Counted from the stretch's first letter, positions 8,478-17,075 are shown. The stretch: DNA of 64,000 nucleotides from Jiangella alba (GCF_900106035.1 NZ_FNUC01000003.1:2473501-2537500); one strand, 5' to 3'. Translations and numbers: made by a program. Notes: a model not told the origin generated them from the letters alone.

Positions 8478-9148
8478 ACCCGCCCGGCGTCGTGCACGAG
8501 CAGCGCGATCTGCACGCGGTTGTTGAGGCCGAGCTTCGTCAGCACCCGCGACACGTGCGCCTTCACCGTCGCGACGCTCATGAACAGCTCGGCGCTGATC
8601 TCGGCGTTGGAGCGGCCGTGCGCGATGGCGACCGCGACCTCGAGCTCCCGCTCGGACAGCTCGGCCAGCTGGGTCTCGGCGCGCTGCGTGCGGCTGCCGC
8701 CGTCGCCGTCGGACACGTGCGCGATGAGCTGCCGGGTGACCGAAGGCGACAAGATGGGCTCGCCGGCCGCGGCGCGCCGGACCGCCGCGACGATGTCGCC
8801 CGGCGGCGTGTCCTTCAGCAGGAACCCGGTGGCGCCGGCCCGCAGCGCGCGCAGCACGTGGTCGTCGGTGTCGAACGTGGTGAGGATGACGATCTCCGGC
8901 GGGTCGGCCCGGCGGCGCAGCGCCTCGGTGGCGGCCAGCCCGTCGACCCGTGGCATGCGGATGTCCATCAGCACGACGTCGGGGCGGGCCGACTCGACCA
9001 TGGCCGGCACGTCGGCGCCGTCGGCCGCCTCGCCGACGATCTCGAGGTCGGCCACGCCGGCCAGCATCATCGACAACCCCGCCCGCACGAGGGCGTCGTC
9101 GTCGACGATGAGGATGCGGGTGACGGCGGCGGCGTCGTGGGACGTCAT
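8474..9148 (-). CDS. NarL/FixJ-family response regulator
   Basis: 224 aa from the ATG at 9148, which overlaps the kinase stop by ATGA; a GTG at 9157 is also in frame. Receiver domain: acidic cluster in LIVDDDAL, phospho-acceptor D62 in VLMDIRMPRV, switch Lys in FLLKDTPP. The C-terminal LuxR HTH contains LSERELEVAVAIAHGRSNAEI and a recognition helix near VATVKAHVSRVL. The partner kinase is the next gene upstream, and the ABC exporter starting divergently at 10546 is the likeliest target by position. Confidence 0.93.
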   Translation of the reverse strand: MTSHDAAAVTRILIVDDDALVRAGLSMMLAGVADLEIVGEAADGADVPAMVESARPDVVLMDIRMPRVDGLAATEALRRRADPPEIVILTTFDTDDHVLRALRAGATGFLLKDTPPGDIVAAVRRAAAGEPILSPSVTRQLIAHVSDGDGGSRTQRAETQLAELSERELEVAVAIAHGRSNAEISAELFMSVATVKAHVSRVLTKLGLNNRVQIALLVHDAGRV

Positions 9149-10413
9149 GCGGGCCACGGTAGCCAGGCGTGCACCCGGAAGTCGCCGTCACGCGTGATTC
9201 CGTGCTCGAGCGAGCCGCCGGCCAGCTCGACCCGCTCGGTCAGCCCGATCAGCCCGGTGCCGGTGCCGGGGATGTCGGCCGCCGGACCCGGCCCGCCGGA
9301 CCCGACCGGCATGCGGTTGCGCACCTCGACCGCCAGCCCGCCGCCCGGCCCGCCGGTCACCGCGACGTAGACGCCGGTGCCGCGGGCGTGCTTGCGGACG
9401 TTCGTCAGCGCCTCCTGCACGACGCGGTAGGCGCAGCGGGCCACGACGGCGGGCGGCTCGGCGCCGTCGCCCGCGAGCTCGTCGACGACGGTGACCCGCA
9501 TGCCGGCCTGCCGCGACTCGTCGATCAGCGCCGGTAGCTCGGCCAGCGTGGGCTGCGGCCGGTCGGGGTCGTGGTCGGACGACGGCGCCCGCAGCACGCC
9601 GATGATCTCGCGGAGGTCCTGCAGCGCCTGGTGCGCGCTGGCCCGGATGACGCCGGCCGCCCTGGCGATGTCCTCGTGCGGCGCGTCGGGGCGGTACTCC
9701 AGCGCGCCGGCGTGCACGCTGAGCAGCGAGATGCGGTGCGCGAGCACGTCGTGCATCTCGCGGGCGATGCGCTCGCGTTCCAGGTGCTGGGCCCGCTCGA
9801 CCCGCAGCGCCGCCTCGGCCTCGGCCTGGTAGGCCCGCTCGCGCAGCGACAGCACCAGCTGCCGGCGCGAGCGCACCAGCATGCCCCACAGCGTGATGGC
9901 GATGACGCCGAAGATGGTGAGCAGCGCCATCCACCGGTAGTCGAGCTCGGGGTCGGGATAGAGGCGGTTGAAGAGGAACCCGGCGCAGACGTGCAGCCCG
10001 GCGATGGCCGCGGCGACCGCCCAGCGGCGGTGCACGGCCACCGTGAACACCATGATGATGCCCGCGCCCGCGGCCGACGCGGAGCCGACGGACATCAGCG
10101 CCGTGGCGACGGCCAGCTGCACGGGCCAGCGCCGCCGCCACCACAGCGAGACGCAGGCCGCCGTGCCGACGATGAGGTCGAGCAGCTGGATCAGCTCGGG
10201 CGGGTCGTTCTGCATGGCGGTGTCGTAGGCCGACAGCCCCACGAGAGCCGCGATGACGAAGCACAGGGTGTCGATGATCCAGTCGCGCACCGACCGGCGC
10301 ACCCGGCCGCGCCGGGCCGGGTCGGCGGTGTCGGGGTCGACCCGCAGCACGCCAGGCAGCAGCGCCGGCAGCTCGGGGCTGCTGGCGGCCGGTCTGGGCG
10401 CATGGGTCGTCAT
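9145..10413 (-). CDS. Sensor histidine kinase (HisKA_3/DesK type)
   Basis: 422 aa from ATG 10413. A basic N-terminal tail leads into four to five membrane helices (about residues 45-180), a coiled segment, then the dimerisation domain with phospho-acceptor H221 in REMHDVLAHRISLL, and a HATPase domain ending with GTGTGLIGLTERVELAGG. There is no large extracellular domain, so it probably senses a signal at or in the membrane, as DesK and LiaS kinases do. It is coupled to its response regulator. The 132-bp region upstream separates it from the divergent ABC exporter. Confidence 0.92.
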   Translation of the reverse strand: MTTHAPRPAASSPELPALLPGVLRVDPDTADPARRGRVRRSVRDWIIDTLCFVIAALVGLSAYDTAMQNDPPELIQLLDLIVGTAACVSLWWRRRWPVQLAVATALMSVGSASAAGAGIIMVFTVAVHRRWAVAAAIAGLHVCAGFLFNRLYPDPELDYRWMALLTIFGVIAITLWGMLVRSRRQLVLSLRERAYQAEAEAALRVERAQHLERERIAREMHDVLAHRISLLSVHAGALEYRPDAPHEDIARAAGVIRASAHQALQDLREIIGVLRAPSSDHDPDRPQPTLAELPALIDESRQAGMRVTVVDELAGDGAEPPAVVARCAYRVVQEALTNVRKHARGTGVYVAVTGGPGGGLAVEVRNRMPVGSGGPGPAADIPGTGTGLIGLTERVELAGGSLEHGITRDGDFRVHAWLPWPA

Positions 10414-10457
10414 GAGACACCACGCTACGAGCCGAGCGGCCCGGACGGGTAGCGACG

Positions 10458-10481
10458 AAGGTCGATCGCGGCCTAGACCTT
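10458..10481. promoter_or_regulatory. Inverted repeat between kinase and ABC operon
   Basis: AAGGTC, 12 nt, GACCTT lies in the divergent intergenic region between the kinase and the ABC ATPase. Half-sites of this size and spacing suit a NarL-type dimer, so it may be the operator of the adjacent regulator. This is position-based inference only. Confidence 0.35.
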
Positions 10482-10545
10482 GGTAGGACGGCGCCAGCCT
10501 TCGGGCCGACGCGCGCAGCCGGGTGGCGCGGCCAGAGTGGATGCC

Positions 10546-11451
10546 ATGATCACTGTCGAGCATCTGACGAAGCGGTACGGCGCCTTCACCGCCGTGAACG
10601 ACGTGTCGTTCACCTGCGTCCCCGGCACCGTCACCGGCTTCCTGGGCCCGAACGGCGCCGGGAAGTCCACCACCATGCGCATGATCGCCGGCCTCACCCC
10701 GCCGTCGTCCGGCGCCGCCACCGTCAACGGCGTCGCGTTCCGCGACCTCCCGAACCCCGGCCGCCACATCGGCGTCCTGCTCGACGCGTCCGCCCAGCAC
10801 TCCGGCCGCACCGGCCGCGAGATCCTGTCGCTGTCGGCCCAGCTGCTCGGCGTCGGCCAGAAGCGGGTCGACGCCATGCTCGAGCTGGTCGGGCTGCACG
10901 GCACGGCCGAGAAGCGCCGCGTCGGCAACTACTCGCTCGGCATGCGGCAGCGGCTCGGCCTCGCGCACGCCCTGCTCGGCGACCCGACGGTGCTCATGCT
11001 CGACGAGCCGGCCAACGGCCTCGACCCCGAAGGCATCTTCTGGATGCGCGGCGTCCTGCGCGACTTCGCCGACCGCGGCGGCACCGTCATGCTCTCGTCC
11101 CACCTGCTGCGCGAGGTCGAGGCCGTCGCCGACCACCTGGTGGTCATCGGCGGGGGCAAGATCGTCGCCGACGGCGCCAAGAGCGAGCTGCTGCACGCCG
11201 GTGGCCTCTACGTCCGCGGGCTCGACCCCGAGCCGCTGGAGAAGGCGCTCACCGCGGCCGGCCTGTCCGTCCAGCCCACCCGCGACGGCGGCTTCAGCGT
11301 CGCCGCCGACGCCGAGGCCGTGGGACGGGCCGCGCTCGAGGCCGGCGTCGTCCTGCTCGAGTTGCGCCCCGCCGACTCCGGCGGCCTGGAGGAGATGTTC
11401 CTCCGTCTCACCTCGAACCACGCCGACGACTCCACGAAGGATGCCGCCTGA
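10546..11451 (+). CDS. ABC exporter ATP-binding protein
   Basis: 301 aa. The start at 10546 (MITVEHLTKRYG) gives a standard N-terminus. Walker A GPNGAGKS at 34-41, the signature LGMRQRLGLAHAL, Walker B VLMLDEPANGLDPEG, then the H-loop in MLSSHLLREVE. The C-terminal 80 residues form the extra domain common in DrrA/BcrA-like exporter ATPases. It drives the permease encoded next (1-nt overlap TGATG). Sitting across from a DesK-type two-component system, it resembles bacitracin/lantibiotic-resistance modules, though the substrate is not visible. Confidence 0.94.
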   Translation: MITVEHLTKRYGAFTAVNDVSFTCVPGTVTGFLGPNGAGKSTTMRMIAGLTPPSSGAATVNGVAFRDLPNPGRHIGVLLDASAQHSGRTGREILSLSAQLLGVGQKRVDAMLELVGLHGTAEKRRVGNYSLGMRQRLGLAHALLGDPTVLMLDEPANGLDPEGIFWMRGVLRDFADRGGTVMLSSHLLREVEAVADHLVVIGGGKIVADGAKSELLHAGGLYVRGLDPEPLEKALTAAGLSVQPTRDGGFSVAADAEAVGRAALEAGVVLLELRPADSGGLEEMFLRLTSNHADDSTKDAA

Positions 11452-12242
11452 TGTCCGCGCTCACCACCACACCCGCCGCCGGCACGCACCGGCCGGCCCG
11501 CACCACGCGTCCGTCGCTCGCCCGGCTCACCGCCGTCGAGCTGCGCAAGGCCACCGACACCCGGGCCGGGTTCTGGCTGCTCGCCGTCATCGCGCTGGCC
11601 GCGCTCGGCATGGTCCTCGTCCAGATGTTCACCGGCAGCGCCGAGGACCGCACGTTCTCCGAGTTCTTCGGCGGCGCCCAGCTGCCGGTCGGCCTGCTGC
11701 TCCCGGTCGTCGGCATCCTGGCCGTCACCGGCGAGTGGTCGCAGCGCACCACGCTGAGCACGTTCGCGCTGGAGCCGCGGCGTGAGCGGGTCATCGCGGC
11801 CAAGGTGTCCGCGGCCGTCCTCATGGCCGTCGGCGTCGTCGTCGCGAGCCTCGCGTGGGCCGCGCTGGCCAACGTCGTCGCGCCGCTGGTCACCGACGCC
11901 GACGGCGGCTGGAGCTTCGGCGCCGAGGGCCTCGGCCGGGTCGTGCTGTTCCAGGTCATCAACGTGCTGGTCGGCACCGCGTTCGGCCTGGCGCTGCTGA
12001 GCACGCCGCTGGCCATCGTCCTCTACTTCGTGCTGCCCACCCTGTGGAGCATCCTCGGCGGCACCATCTCCGCGCTGAAGACCCCGGCCGAGTGGCTCGA
12101 CCTCAGCAGCACCACCATCCCGCTGATCGACGGCGACCTCACCGGCGAGGCGTGGGGCCAGCTGGGCACCTCGCTGGCGCTGTGGCTGGTGGTCCCGCTG
12201 GCCTTCGGCCTCTGGCGGGTCCTGCGCTCGGAGATCAAGTAG
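11451..12242 (+). CDS. ABC exporter permease
   Basis: 263 aa with about six hydrophobic segments (near residues 42-60, 80-100, 120-145, 165-190, 195-215 and 235-255). The N-terminal motif LTAVELRKATDTRAGFWLL is typical of ABC-2 type permeases partnered with DrrA-like ATPases, as is GEWSQRTTLSTFALEPRR. It is translated from the TGATG overlap with the ATPase gene. Together they should form a homodimeric exporter of a drug, peptide or lipid. Confidence 0.9.
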   Translation: MSALTTTPAAGTHRPARTTRPSLARLTAVELRKATDTRAGFWLLAVIALAALGMVLVQMFTGSAEDRTFSEFFGGAQLPVGLLLPVVGILAVTGEWSQRTTLSTFALEPRRERVIAAKVSAAVLMAVGVVVASLAWAALANVVAPLVTDADGGWSFGAEGLGRVVLFQVINVLVGTAFGLALLSTPLAIVLYFVLPTLWSILGGTISALKTPAEWLDLSSTTIPLIDGDLTGEAWGQLGTSLALWLVVPLAFGLWRVLRSEIK

Positions 12243-12261
12243 GCAGCCGGAGGAGCGCCGC

Positions 12262-12969
12262 ATGAACGCGACGACGAACGGCCCGGGCGGCGGGACGGTG
12301 GTCGGCCGCCCGGGCTGGGAGGCAGTGCTGGTCTGGGTCGGGTTCCCGGTGCTGGGCGCGCTGGCCGGGCTCGGCGTCGGGCCGCTGGCCGACTGGGCCG
12401 TCGACACCTCGTGGATCCCCGACTTCGGGCCCATCAGGTTCATCGCCGAACTGCCGCAGCCCGGCGGCACCATCGCGACCATCGCCGCCGGCGCGGTGCT
12501 CGGCGTCGTGCTGGCGCTGACGGCCGAGGGTGAGGTGCTGCGCGTCGGCGTCGGGCCGTCCGCCGTCACGCTCACCCGCGACGGCAAGACCCGCACCATC
12601 GCCCGGGGCGACGTCAGCGCCGTCTTCACCGACCGCAAGGAGCTGGTGCTGGTGTCGCGCAGCGGGCTGGAACTGGCCCGGGAGAAGTCCGACCTCGCGG
12701 CCGACCGGCTGGCCGCCGCGTTCACCGGTCAGGGCTACCCGTGGCGGCCCGAGGGCGACCCGCACCGCGACCAGTACCGCCGCTGGGTGCCCGACGAGCC
12801 CGAGCTGCCGGCCGGCGCCAACGCCGTCCTCAGGGCCCGGGCCACGGCGCTGGAGAAGGGCGAGCACGGCGACCTCGTGGAGTTGCGCGACGAGCTGGGC
12901 AAGCTCGGCATCGTGGTGCGCGACCAGGACAAGCGGCAGTACTGGCGGCGTGCCAGGATAGGTGGATGA
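12262..12969 (+). CDS. YqeB-like membrane protein with PH-like domain
   Basis: 235 aa. Two membrane segments (about 20-46 and 70-92) are followed by a soluble region with strand patterns such as VGPSAVTLTRDGKTRTIARG and ELVLVSRSGLELAREKS, which look like a bacterial PH-like domain as in the YqeB family. The C-terminal 60 residues are charged and may form a helix bundle. It starts 19 nt after the ABC permease and overlaps the M20 peptidase start by ATGA, so it bridges the two. Function unknown. Confidence 0.75.
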   Translation: MNATTNGPGGGTVVGRPGWEAVLVWVGFPVLGALAGLGVGPLADWAVDTSWIPDFGPIRFIAELPQPGGTIATIAAGAVLGVVLALTAEGEVLRVGVGPSAVTLTRDGKTRTIARGDVSAVFTDRKELVLVSRSGLELAREKSDLAADRLAAAFTGQGYPWRPEGDPHRDQYRRWVPDEPELPAGANAVLRARATALEKGEHGDLVELRDELGKLGIVVRDQDKRQYWRRARIGG

Positions 12970-14291
12970 CGAACCTCGCCGAGCCGCAGAGCACCGCCGA
13001 CGCCGAGGTCGTCGACCTCTGCCGCGACCTGCTGCGCATCGACACCTCAAACTTCGGCGACAGCAGTGGCCCGGGGGAGCGCAAGGCCGCCGAGTACGTG
13101 GCCGAGAAGCTCGCCGAGGTCGGGCTCGACCCCATCGTGTTCGAGTCCGAGCCCGGCCGCACCACCGTCGTCGCCCGGGTCGAGGGCGCCGACCCGGCCC
13201 GGTCCGACGCGCTGCTCATGCACGGCCACCTCGACGTCGTCCCGGCCGACGCCGCCGACTGGACGCACGACCCGTTCTCCGGCGAGATCGCCGACGGCTG
13301 CCTGTGGGGGCGCGGCGCCGTCGACATGAAAGACATGGACGCCATGATCCTGGCAGTCGTGCGCGACCGCCTGCGCACCGGCCGCCGCCCGGCCCGGCCG
13401 CTCGTCCTCGCCTTCCTCGCCGACGAAGAGGCCGGCGGCGGGCTCGGCGCCCACTGGGCCGTCGACCACAAGCCCGAGCTGTTCGAGGGGGCCACCGAGG
13501 CCATCAGCGAGGTCGGCGGGTTCAGCCTCCACGTCAACGACGACGTCCGCCTCTACCTGGTCGAGACCGCCGAGAAGGGCATCGACTGGATGAAGCTGAC
13601 CGTCACCGGGCGGGCCGGCCACGGCTCCATGGTCAGCACGAACAACGCCGTCACCGAGCTCGCCGAGGCCGTCGCGCGGGTCGGCCGGTACCAGTGGCCG
13701 GTGCGGCTCACGCCCACCGTGCGCTCGTTCCTCGAAGAGGCCAGCGACGCGTTCGGCCTCGAGTTCGACCCCGACGACCCCGAGCGGCTGCTCGGGCAGC
13801 TGGGCAACCTCGGCCGCATCATCGGCGCCACGCTGCGCAACAGCACCAATCCGACCATGCTCGACGCCGGCTACAAGCACAACGTCATCCCCGGCCGCGC
13901 CGAGGCCTACATCGACGGCCGGTTCCTGCCCGGCCAGGAGGCCGAGTTCGCCGCCACCCTCGACGACCTCCTCGGCCCCAACGTCCAGCGCGAGTCGCTG
14001 GTCCACGACATCGCCGTCGAGACCTCCTTCGACGGCCCCCTGGTCGACGCCATGAGCGCGGCGCTGCTGGCCGAGGACCCCGGCGCCCGCACGGTGCCCT
14101 ACTGCATGTCCGGTGGCACCGACGCCAAGTCGTTCAGCCTGCTCGGCATCCGCAACTTCGGCTTCTCCCCGCTCATGCTCCCGCCCGACCTCGACTTCGC
14201 CGGCATGTTCCACGGCGTCGACGAGCGCGTTCCGGTCGACGGCCTGCGCTTCGGCGCCCGCGTCATCGACCGTTTCCTCGACCTCGCGTGA
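12966..14291 (+). CDS. M20-family zinc peptidase/deacylase
   Basis: 441 aa, complete. Metal-ligand motifs are in order: HGHLDVVP (His), RGAVDMKDMD (bridging Asp), FLADEEAGGGLG (catalytic Glu and ligand Glu), and a C-terminal MFHGVDERV (His). A lid/dimerisation domain covers about residues 190-340. This arrangement fits M20/M25/M40 dipeptidases and acyl-amino-acid deacylases such as DapE or carboxypeptidase G2 relatives; the exact substrate cannot be read. No signal peptide, so cytoplasmic. It is coupled to the YqeB-like gene by ATGA. Confidence 0.92.
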   Translation: MTNLAEPQSTADAEVVDLCRDLLRIDTSNFGDSSGPGERKAAEYVAEKLAEVGLDPIVFESEPGRTTVVARVEGADPARSDALLMHGHLDVVPADAADWTHDPFSGEIADGCLWGRGAVDMKDMDAMILAVVRDRLRTGRRPARPLVLAFLADEEAGGGLGAHWAVDHKPELFEGATEAISEVGGFSLHVNDDVRLYLVETAEKGIDWMKLTVTGRAGHGSMVSTNNAVTELAEAVARVGRYQWPVRLTPTVRSFLEEASDAFGLEFDPDDPERLLGQLGNLGRIIGATLRNSTNPTMLDAGYKHNVIPGRAEAYIDGRFLPGQEAEFAATLDDLLGPNVQRESLVHDIAVETSFDGPLVDAMSAALLAEDPGARTVPYCMSGGTDAKSFSLLGIRNFGFSPLMLPPDLDFAGMFHGVDERVPVDGLRFGARVIDRFLDLA

Positions 14292-14299
14292 CATCGAGT

Positions 14300-14335
14300 T
14301 ACCTCTCCCTGGAATACCTCTCCGTGATGTAGTCT
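14300..14335 (+). promoter_or_regulatory. Promoter with direct repeats before LPDTG gene
   Basis: A TAGTCT hexamer (14330-14335) sits 51 nt before the GTG start. Just upstream are two copies of TACCTCTCC (14300-14308 and 14315-14323) offset by 15 nt. This could place an activator over the -35 region; the binding protein is unknown. Confidence 0.4.
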
Positions 14336-14386
14336 GCGGCGGACATTTCGGACGCACGTTCTTGTGCATTCTTCTGGGGGCACCTT

Positions 14387-15814
14387 GTGAGGTTCATCGG
14401 GCGGACCATGGTCCGCGCCTTGGCCGGAGCCGGCCTGATCGGGGCGACCGCCCTCGGTCTGGCCGCTCCCGCAGCCGCTGACGAGCTGACGCTCGACTTC
14501 ATCGTCGACGTCCAGGTGATCTCCGGCTACGCGGGCAGCACGGTCGAGGCCTACACCTATCTCGCGAACGACCGCGGACTCGACATCGACGGCTGGAGCG
14601 CCGACTTCACCGTGCCGGACGGCGCGACGATCACCGGCATCGCCGGGGACGAGTTCGCCGACGGCACCGAGCGGCCCGACGAGGGCTGCGCACTGGTGAC
14701 GCCGCAGCGGGTCGAGTGCCACACGAACGCCACGCTGGGCCACACCGGCAACGTCGACACCCTCTTCGAGGTCGCGCTCCCCGCCGGCGTCTCGGGCGTC
14801 ATCGGCGCGGCGACGTACACCGTCACGCCCGACGAGGGCGAGGCGCGGAGCGCCGAGGCCGACGTCACGGTCCTGGAACCGCTCGAGCCGGACCTCGTCG
14901 CGACGCTCGGGCCGGGCTTCGACATCGCGGCGCCGCCCGGCGCGGCGTTCGACCAGGTCCTCGAGGTCACCAGCCTCGGTGGCGACATGACCGGCGGCTC
15001 GATCGACCTCTCCCTGGTCGGAGGCGTCACGCTGACGGGCATCACCGGGCTCGATCTGGTCGACGGCGCCACCCGCCCGGACGAGGGCTGCGTCGTCGTC
15101 GACGCGCAGGTGCGGTGCCACACCAACGCGACGCTCGCCCAGGGCGCCACCACCGAGGTCACGTTCCACCTGCTGATGCCGGAGACCGCGGAGCGCTCGA
15201 AGCTGGGCGACGCGACGGTCACCGTCACGGGCGACAACGGCGGGAAGGCCTCCGACACGCAGGCGGTGTACCTCGACGCCGACCCGCGCGTGCTCGACGT
15301 GACCGCGACGCCGTCGGTGGCGGGTGCGGCCGGCGACGTGGTGGAGATCGTGGTCGACGCGGCCAACGGCGGCCCGATCGGCGTGGGCTCGCGCATCGTC
15401 GACCTGGAGGTTCCCGAGGGCGCCACCATCGTCGGCGTCGAGGGGTTCGAGCTCGTCGACGAGAGCACCTGGCCGGACGAGGGCTGCGCCCTGCTCTCGC
15501 CGCAGCGGGTCGAGTGCGCGCGCACCAGCCCGGCGCTGCTCACGGGCGAGGCCGAGCAGTGGACGGTCGAGGTCCGGCTGGCCGATGACGCCGAGGCCGG
15601 CGAGCTGGGGGTCGCGCAGCTGACCTACCGGGGCGGCGACGAGTTCTACGAGGCCGAGACCGTGGTCGCGGTGACGGGCGGCGGCACGGCGTCGGGCGGT
15701 GACGGCGAGGAACTGCCGGACACCGGCGCCGGCGGCACGGCCGTCACGATGCTGGCGGCGGTGCTGCTGCTGGCCGGCGGCGCCGCGATGACGCTGCGGA
15801 CGCGGCGAGCCTGA
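14387..15814 (+). CDS. LPDTG-anchored surface protein with three repeats
   Basis: 475 aa. A signal peptide (about 1-31, ending PAAADE) is followed by three tandem modules of about 133 residues (roughly 32-165, 166-298 and 299-430) and a sortase signal: LPDTG at 443-447, a hydrophobic helix and a basic tail (RTRRA). Each module carries the motif (R/W)PDEGC, then 8-9 residues and a second Cys (C101/C111, C235/C244, C367/C377), probably a disulfide per module. The modules look like beta-sandwich (DUF11-like) cell-wall domains. GTG 14387 is preceded by a GGGGG-rich site; ATG 14408 is an alternative. Ligand unknown. Confidence 0.87.
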   Translation: MRFIGRTMVRALAGAGLIGATALGLAAPAAADELTLDFIVDVQVISGYAGSTVEAYTYLANDRGLDIDGWSADFTVPDGATITGIAGDEFADGTERPDEGCALVTPQRVECHTNATLGHTGNVDTLFEVALPAGVSGVIGAATYTVTPDEGEARSAEADVTVLEPLEPDLVATLGPGFDIAAPPGAAFDQVLEVTSLGGDMTGGSIDLSLVGGVTLTGITGLDLVDGATRPDEGCVVVDAQVRCHTNATLAQGATTEVTFHLLMPETAERSKLGDATVTVTGDNGGKASDTQAVYLDADPRVLDVTATPSVAGAAGDVVEIVVDAANGGPIGVGSRIVDLEVPEGATIVGVEGFELVDESTWPDEGCALLSPQRVECARTSPALLTGEAEQWTVEVRLADDAEAGELGVAQLTYRGGDEFYEAETVVAVTGGGTASGGDGEELPDTGAGGTAVTMLAAVLLLAGGAAMTLRTRRA

Positions 15815-15818
15815 CGGT

Positions 15819-15863
15819 GTCCGCGCGACGCTCCGGCCCGTGGGGTCAGAGCGTCGCGCGGAC
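15819..15863. terminator. 15-bp perfect inverted repeat, bidirectional
   Basis: GTCCGCGCGACGCTC (15819-15833) pairs perfectly with 15849-15863 around a 15-nt loop. It lies between the LPDTG gene and the convergent DUF5703 gene, and its right arm is inside the last codons of DUF5703. No T-run follows, as is usual in high-GC actinobacteria. Confidence 0.75.
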
Positions 15864-16073
15864 CCGCATGATCTTGCGGCGTAGCACGATCTTGCGCGTG
15901 CCGTCGGGGTGGAGGCGCAGCCGAGCGAGTTCCCAGTGGCCGTGTTCCGCCTGCTCGGTGAGCAGCCGGCGGGCCGCGTTGCGGGAGGTGGTGCGGGGGA
16001 GGGAGATGTGCCGGAACTCGTACTCGGCGGCCGGGACTCGCGAATTGAGGCTTCTCGCCACCGACCATTCCAT
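15846..16073 (-). CDS. DUF5703 family small protein
   Basis: 75 aa. The sequence EYEFRHISLPRTTSRNAARR, then LLTEQAEHGHWELARLRL and the basic end VLRRKIMRVR match what I recall of the DUF5703 family of small actinobacterial proteins. It is basic with no Cys and no membrane segment. The N-terminal 12 residues before EYEF are variable, so a slightly different start is possible. It converges on the LPDTG gene and shares its terminator hairpin. It is divergent from the gene at 16116. Function unknown. Confidence 0.78.
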   Translation of the reverse strand: MEWSVARSLNSRVPAAEYEFRHISLPRTTSRNAARRLLTEQAEHGHWELARLRLHPDGTRKIVLRRKIMRVRATL

Positions 16074-16101
16074 TTACGTATCTTGCCACGGCCGGACCGG
16101 G

Positions 16102-16107
16102 TACGGT
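16102..16107 (+). promoter_or_regulatory. -10-like TACGGT, leaderless start
   Basis: TACGGT lies 8 nt before GTG 16116 and 14 nt before ATG 16122. The spacing favours the GTG as a leaderless start. Confidence 0.4.
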
Positions 16108-16115
16108 CGTCGACT

Positions 16116-16724
16116 GTGACCATGCCGCCGCACGACGCCGAGCGCCTGCAGGCCGCGCTCGACGACCTCACCGACGCTCTGGAAGCTCACCTCAACGCCT
16201 GCCTGGCCCGCACCGGTGAATCGGACCCGGTGGTCCAGGCCGCCTACAACAAGCTGCGGATCGCCGCCGACCGCTACGACGACCTCCTCTACGACACCAC
16301 CGAGGAGGTCACTCCGTGGGAGTTCCCGGAAGAGCCGCCGAGCATCGAGTTCGAGGATCTCGAGTCCGAGCCGGGCGTGGTCGGCGTGCTGGTCCGCCGC
16401 GACTACGAGATCGACGACGGCGACCGGCTGATCGTCGCGGGACGTGAGGCGTACGGCGAGCTGTACCCGCAGGACCCGCAGGAGTCCGCCGTCGCCGACG
16501 TGTCCCACCCGGGCCGCGCGCTCTACCAGATGCTGCACGCCTACGGCGTCGACGGCCTGGACGAGCGGGCCGAGGAGGCCGGGCTGCTGCCGCGCGGCGG
16601 GACGGTATGGGTGCAGGCGCTGGGCGAGGCGGACGAGCAGACCCTCACCAGCGACCCGTTCGGCGTCGCCGACGAGGACCTCCTGGTCTACCGCGTCGAC
16701 GAGATCATCCACATGGACGACTGA
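16116..16724 (+). CDS. Acidic hypothetical protein
   Basis: 202 aa from GTG 16116 (or ATG 16122). The N-terminal half is helical (about residues 5-60, HDAERLQAALDDLTDALEAH). The middle is very acidic (EEPPSIEFEDLESEPG). The C-terminal half has strands such as VLVRRDYEIDDGDRLIV and an aromatic/acidic region ending IIHMDD. No membrane segment or Cys pair that suggests a cofactor. I do not recognise a named family, though the intact frame and actinobacterial codon use support a real gene. Confidence 0.72.
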   Translation: MTMPPHDAERLQAALDDLTDALEAHLNACLARTGESDPVVQAAYNKLRIAADRYDDLLYDTTEEVTPWEFPEEPPSIEFEDLESEPGVVGVLVRRDYEIDDGDRLIVAGREAYGELYPQDPQESAVADVSHPGRALYQMLHAYGVDGLDERAEEAGLLPRGGTVWVQALGEADEQTLTSDPFGVADEDLLVYRVDEIIHMDD

Positions 16725-16815
16725 GCTGCGATGACGCGGTCATGACACCGATCTGAAGCCGGTGGGGCGCTCAATGGCGGGGTCAGTGCACCGCTGTCGA
16801 GTGAAGGAGATGACC

Positions 16816-16995
16816 ATGCGGCTCGGTGGAGCAGTGCGGCTGGCCGGCGCCACGGCGATGCTGGCCGGCCTGACGGCCGCGGGCTCGGCGGCGCCGGCCC
16901 TCGTGGCGGATCGGGAGTACGGGCCCGGCCCGGGCGACCGCGAGTACTCGGTCGTCGCCGACCGGGAGTACACGATCGGGGACCGGGAGTACTGA
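16816..16995 (+). CDS. Tiny secreted peptide with four DREY motifs
   Basis: 59 aa. ATG 16816 is chosen because AAGGAG (16804-16809) lies 6 nt upstream; an ATG at 16810 touches that site directly. Residues 1-27 form a signal peptide (MRLGGAVRLAG, then an Ala/Leu-rich core). Cleavage after about residue 27 or 31 would release a 28-32 residue peptide. That peptide holds four DREY motifs at 32-35, 41-44, 49-52 and 56-59, separated by 5, 4 and 3 residues, and it ends exactly with the last DREY. I know no such family. A hairpin follows the stop. No modification enzyme is adjacent; the next gene is an MFS pump. Confidence 0.62.
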   Translation: MRLGGAVRLAGATAMLAGLTAAGSAAPALVADREYGPGPGDREYSVVADREYTIGDREY

Positions 16996-17000
16996 GGAAC

Positions 17001-17057
17001 CGGCCGTCCGGGGGAGCCGCGCCGAGTGGGGGCGCTCGCTGGCTCCCCGGGCGGCCG
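17001..17057 (+). terminator. Long GC-rich hairpin after DREY peptide gene
   Basis: The arm at 17001-17018 pairs with 17041-17057 (about 16 pairs plus a wobble and one bulged G), with a smaller CGAG/CTCG stem inside the loop. It starts 6 nt after the peptide stop and ends 19 nt before the MFS start. It is probably a terminator, possibly partial read-through control of the MFS gene. Confidence 0.7.
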
Positions 17058-17075
17058 CCGGCACGAGGGCTGCCC

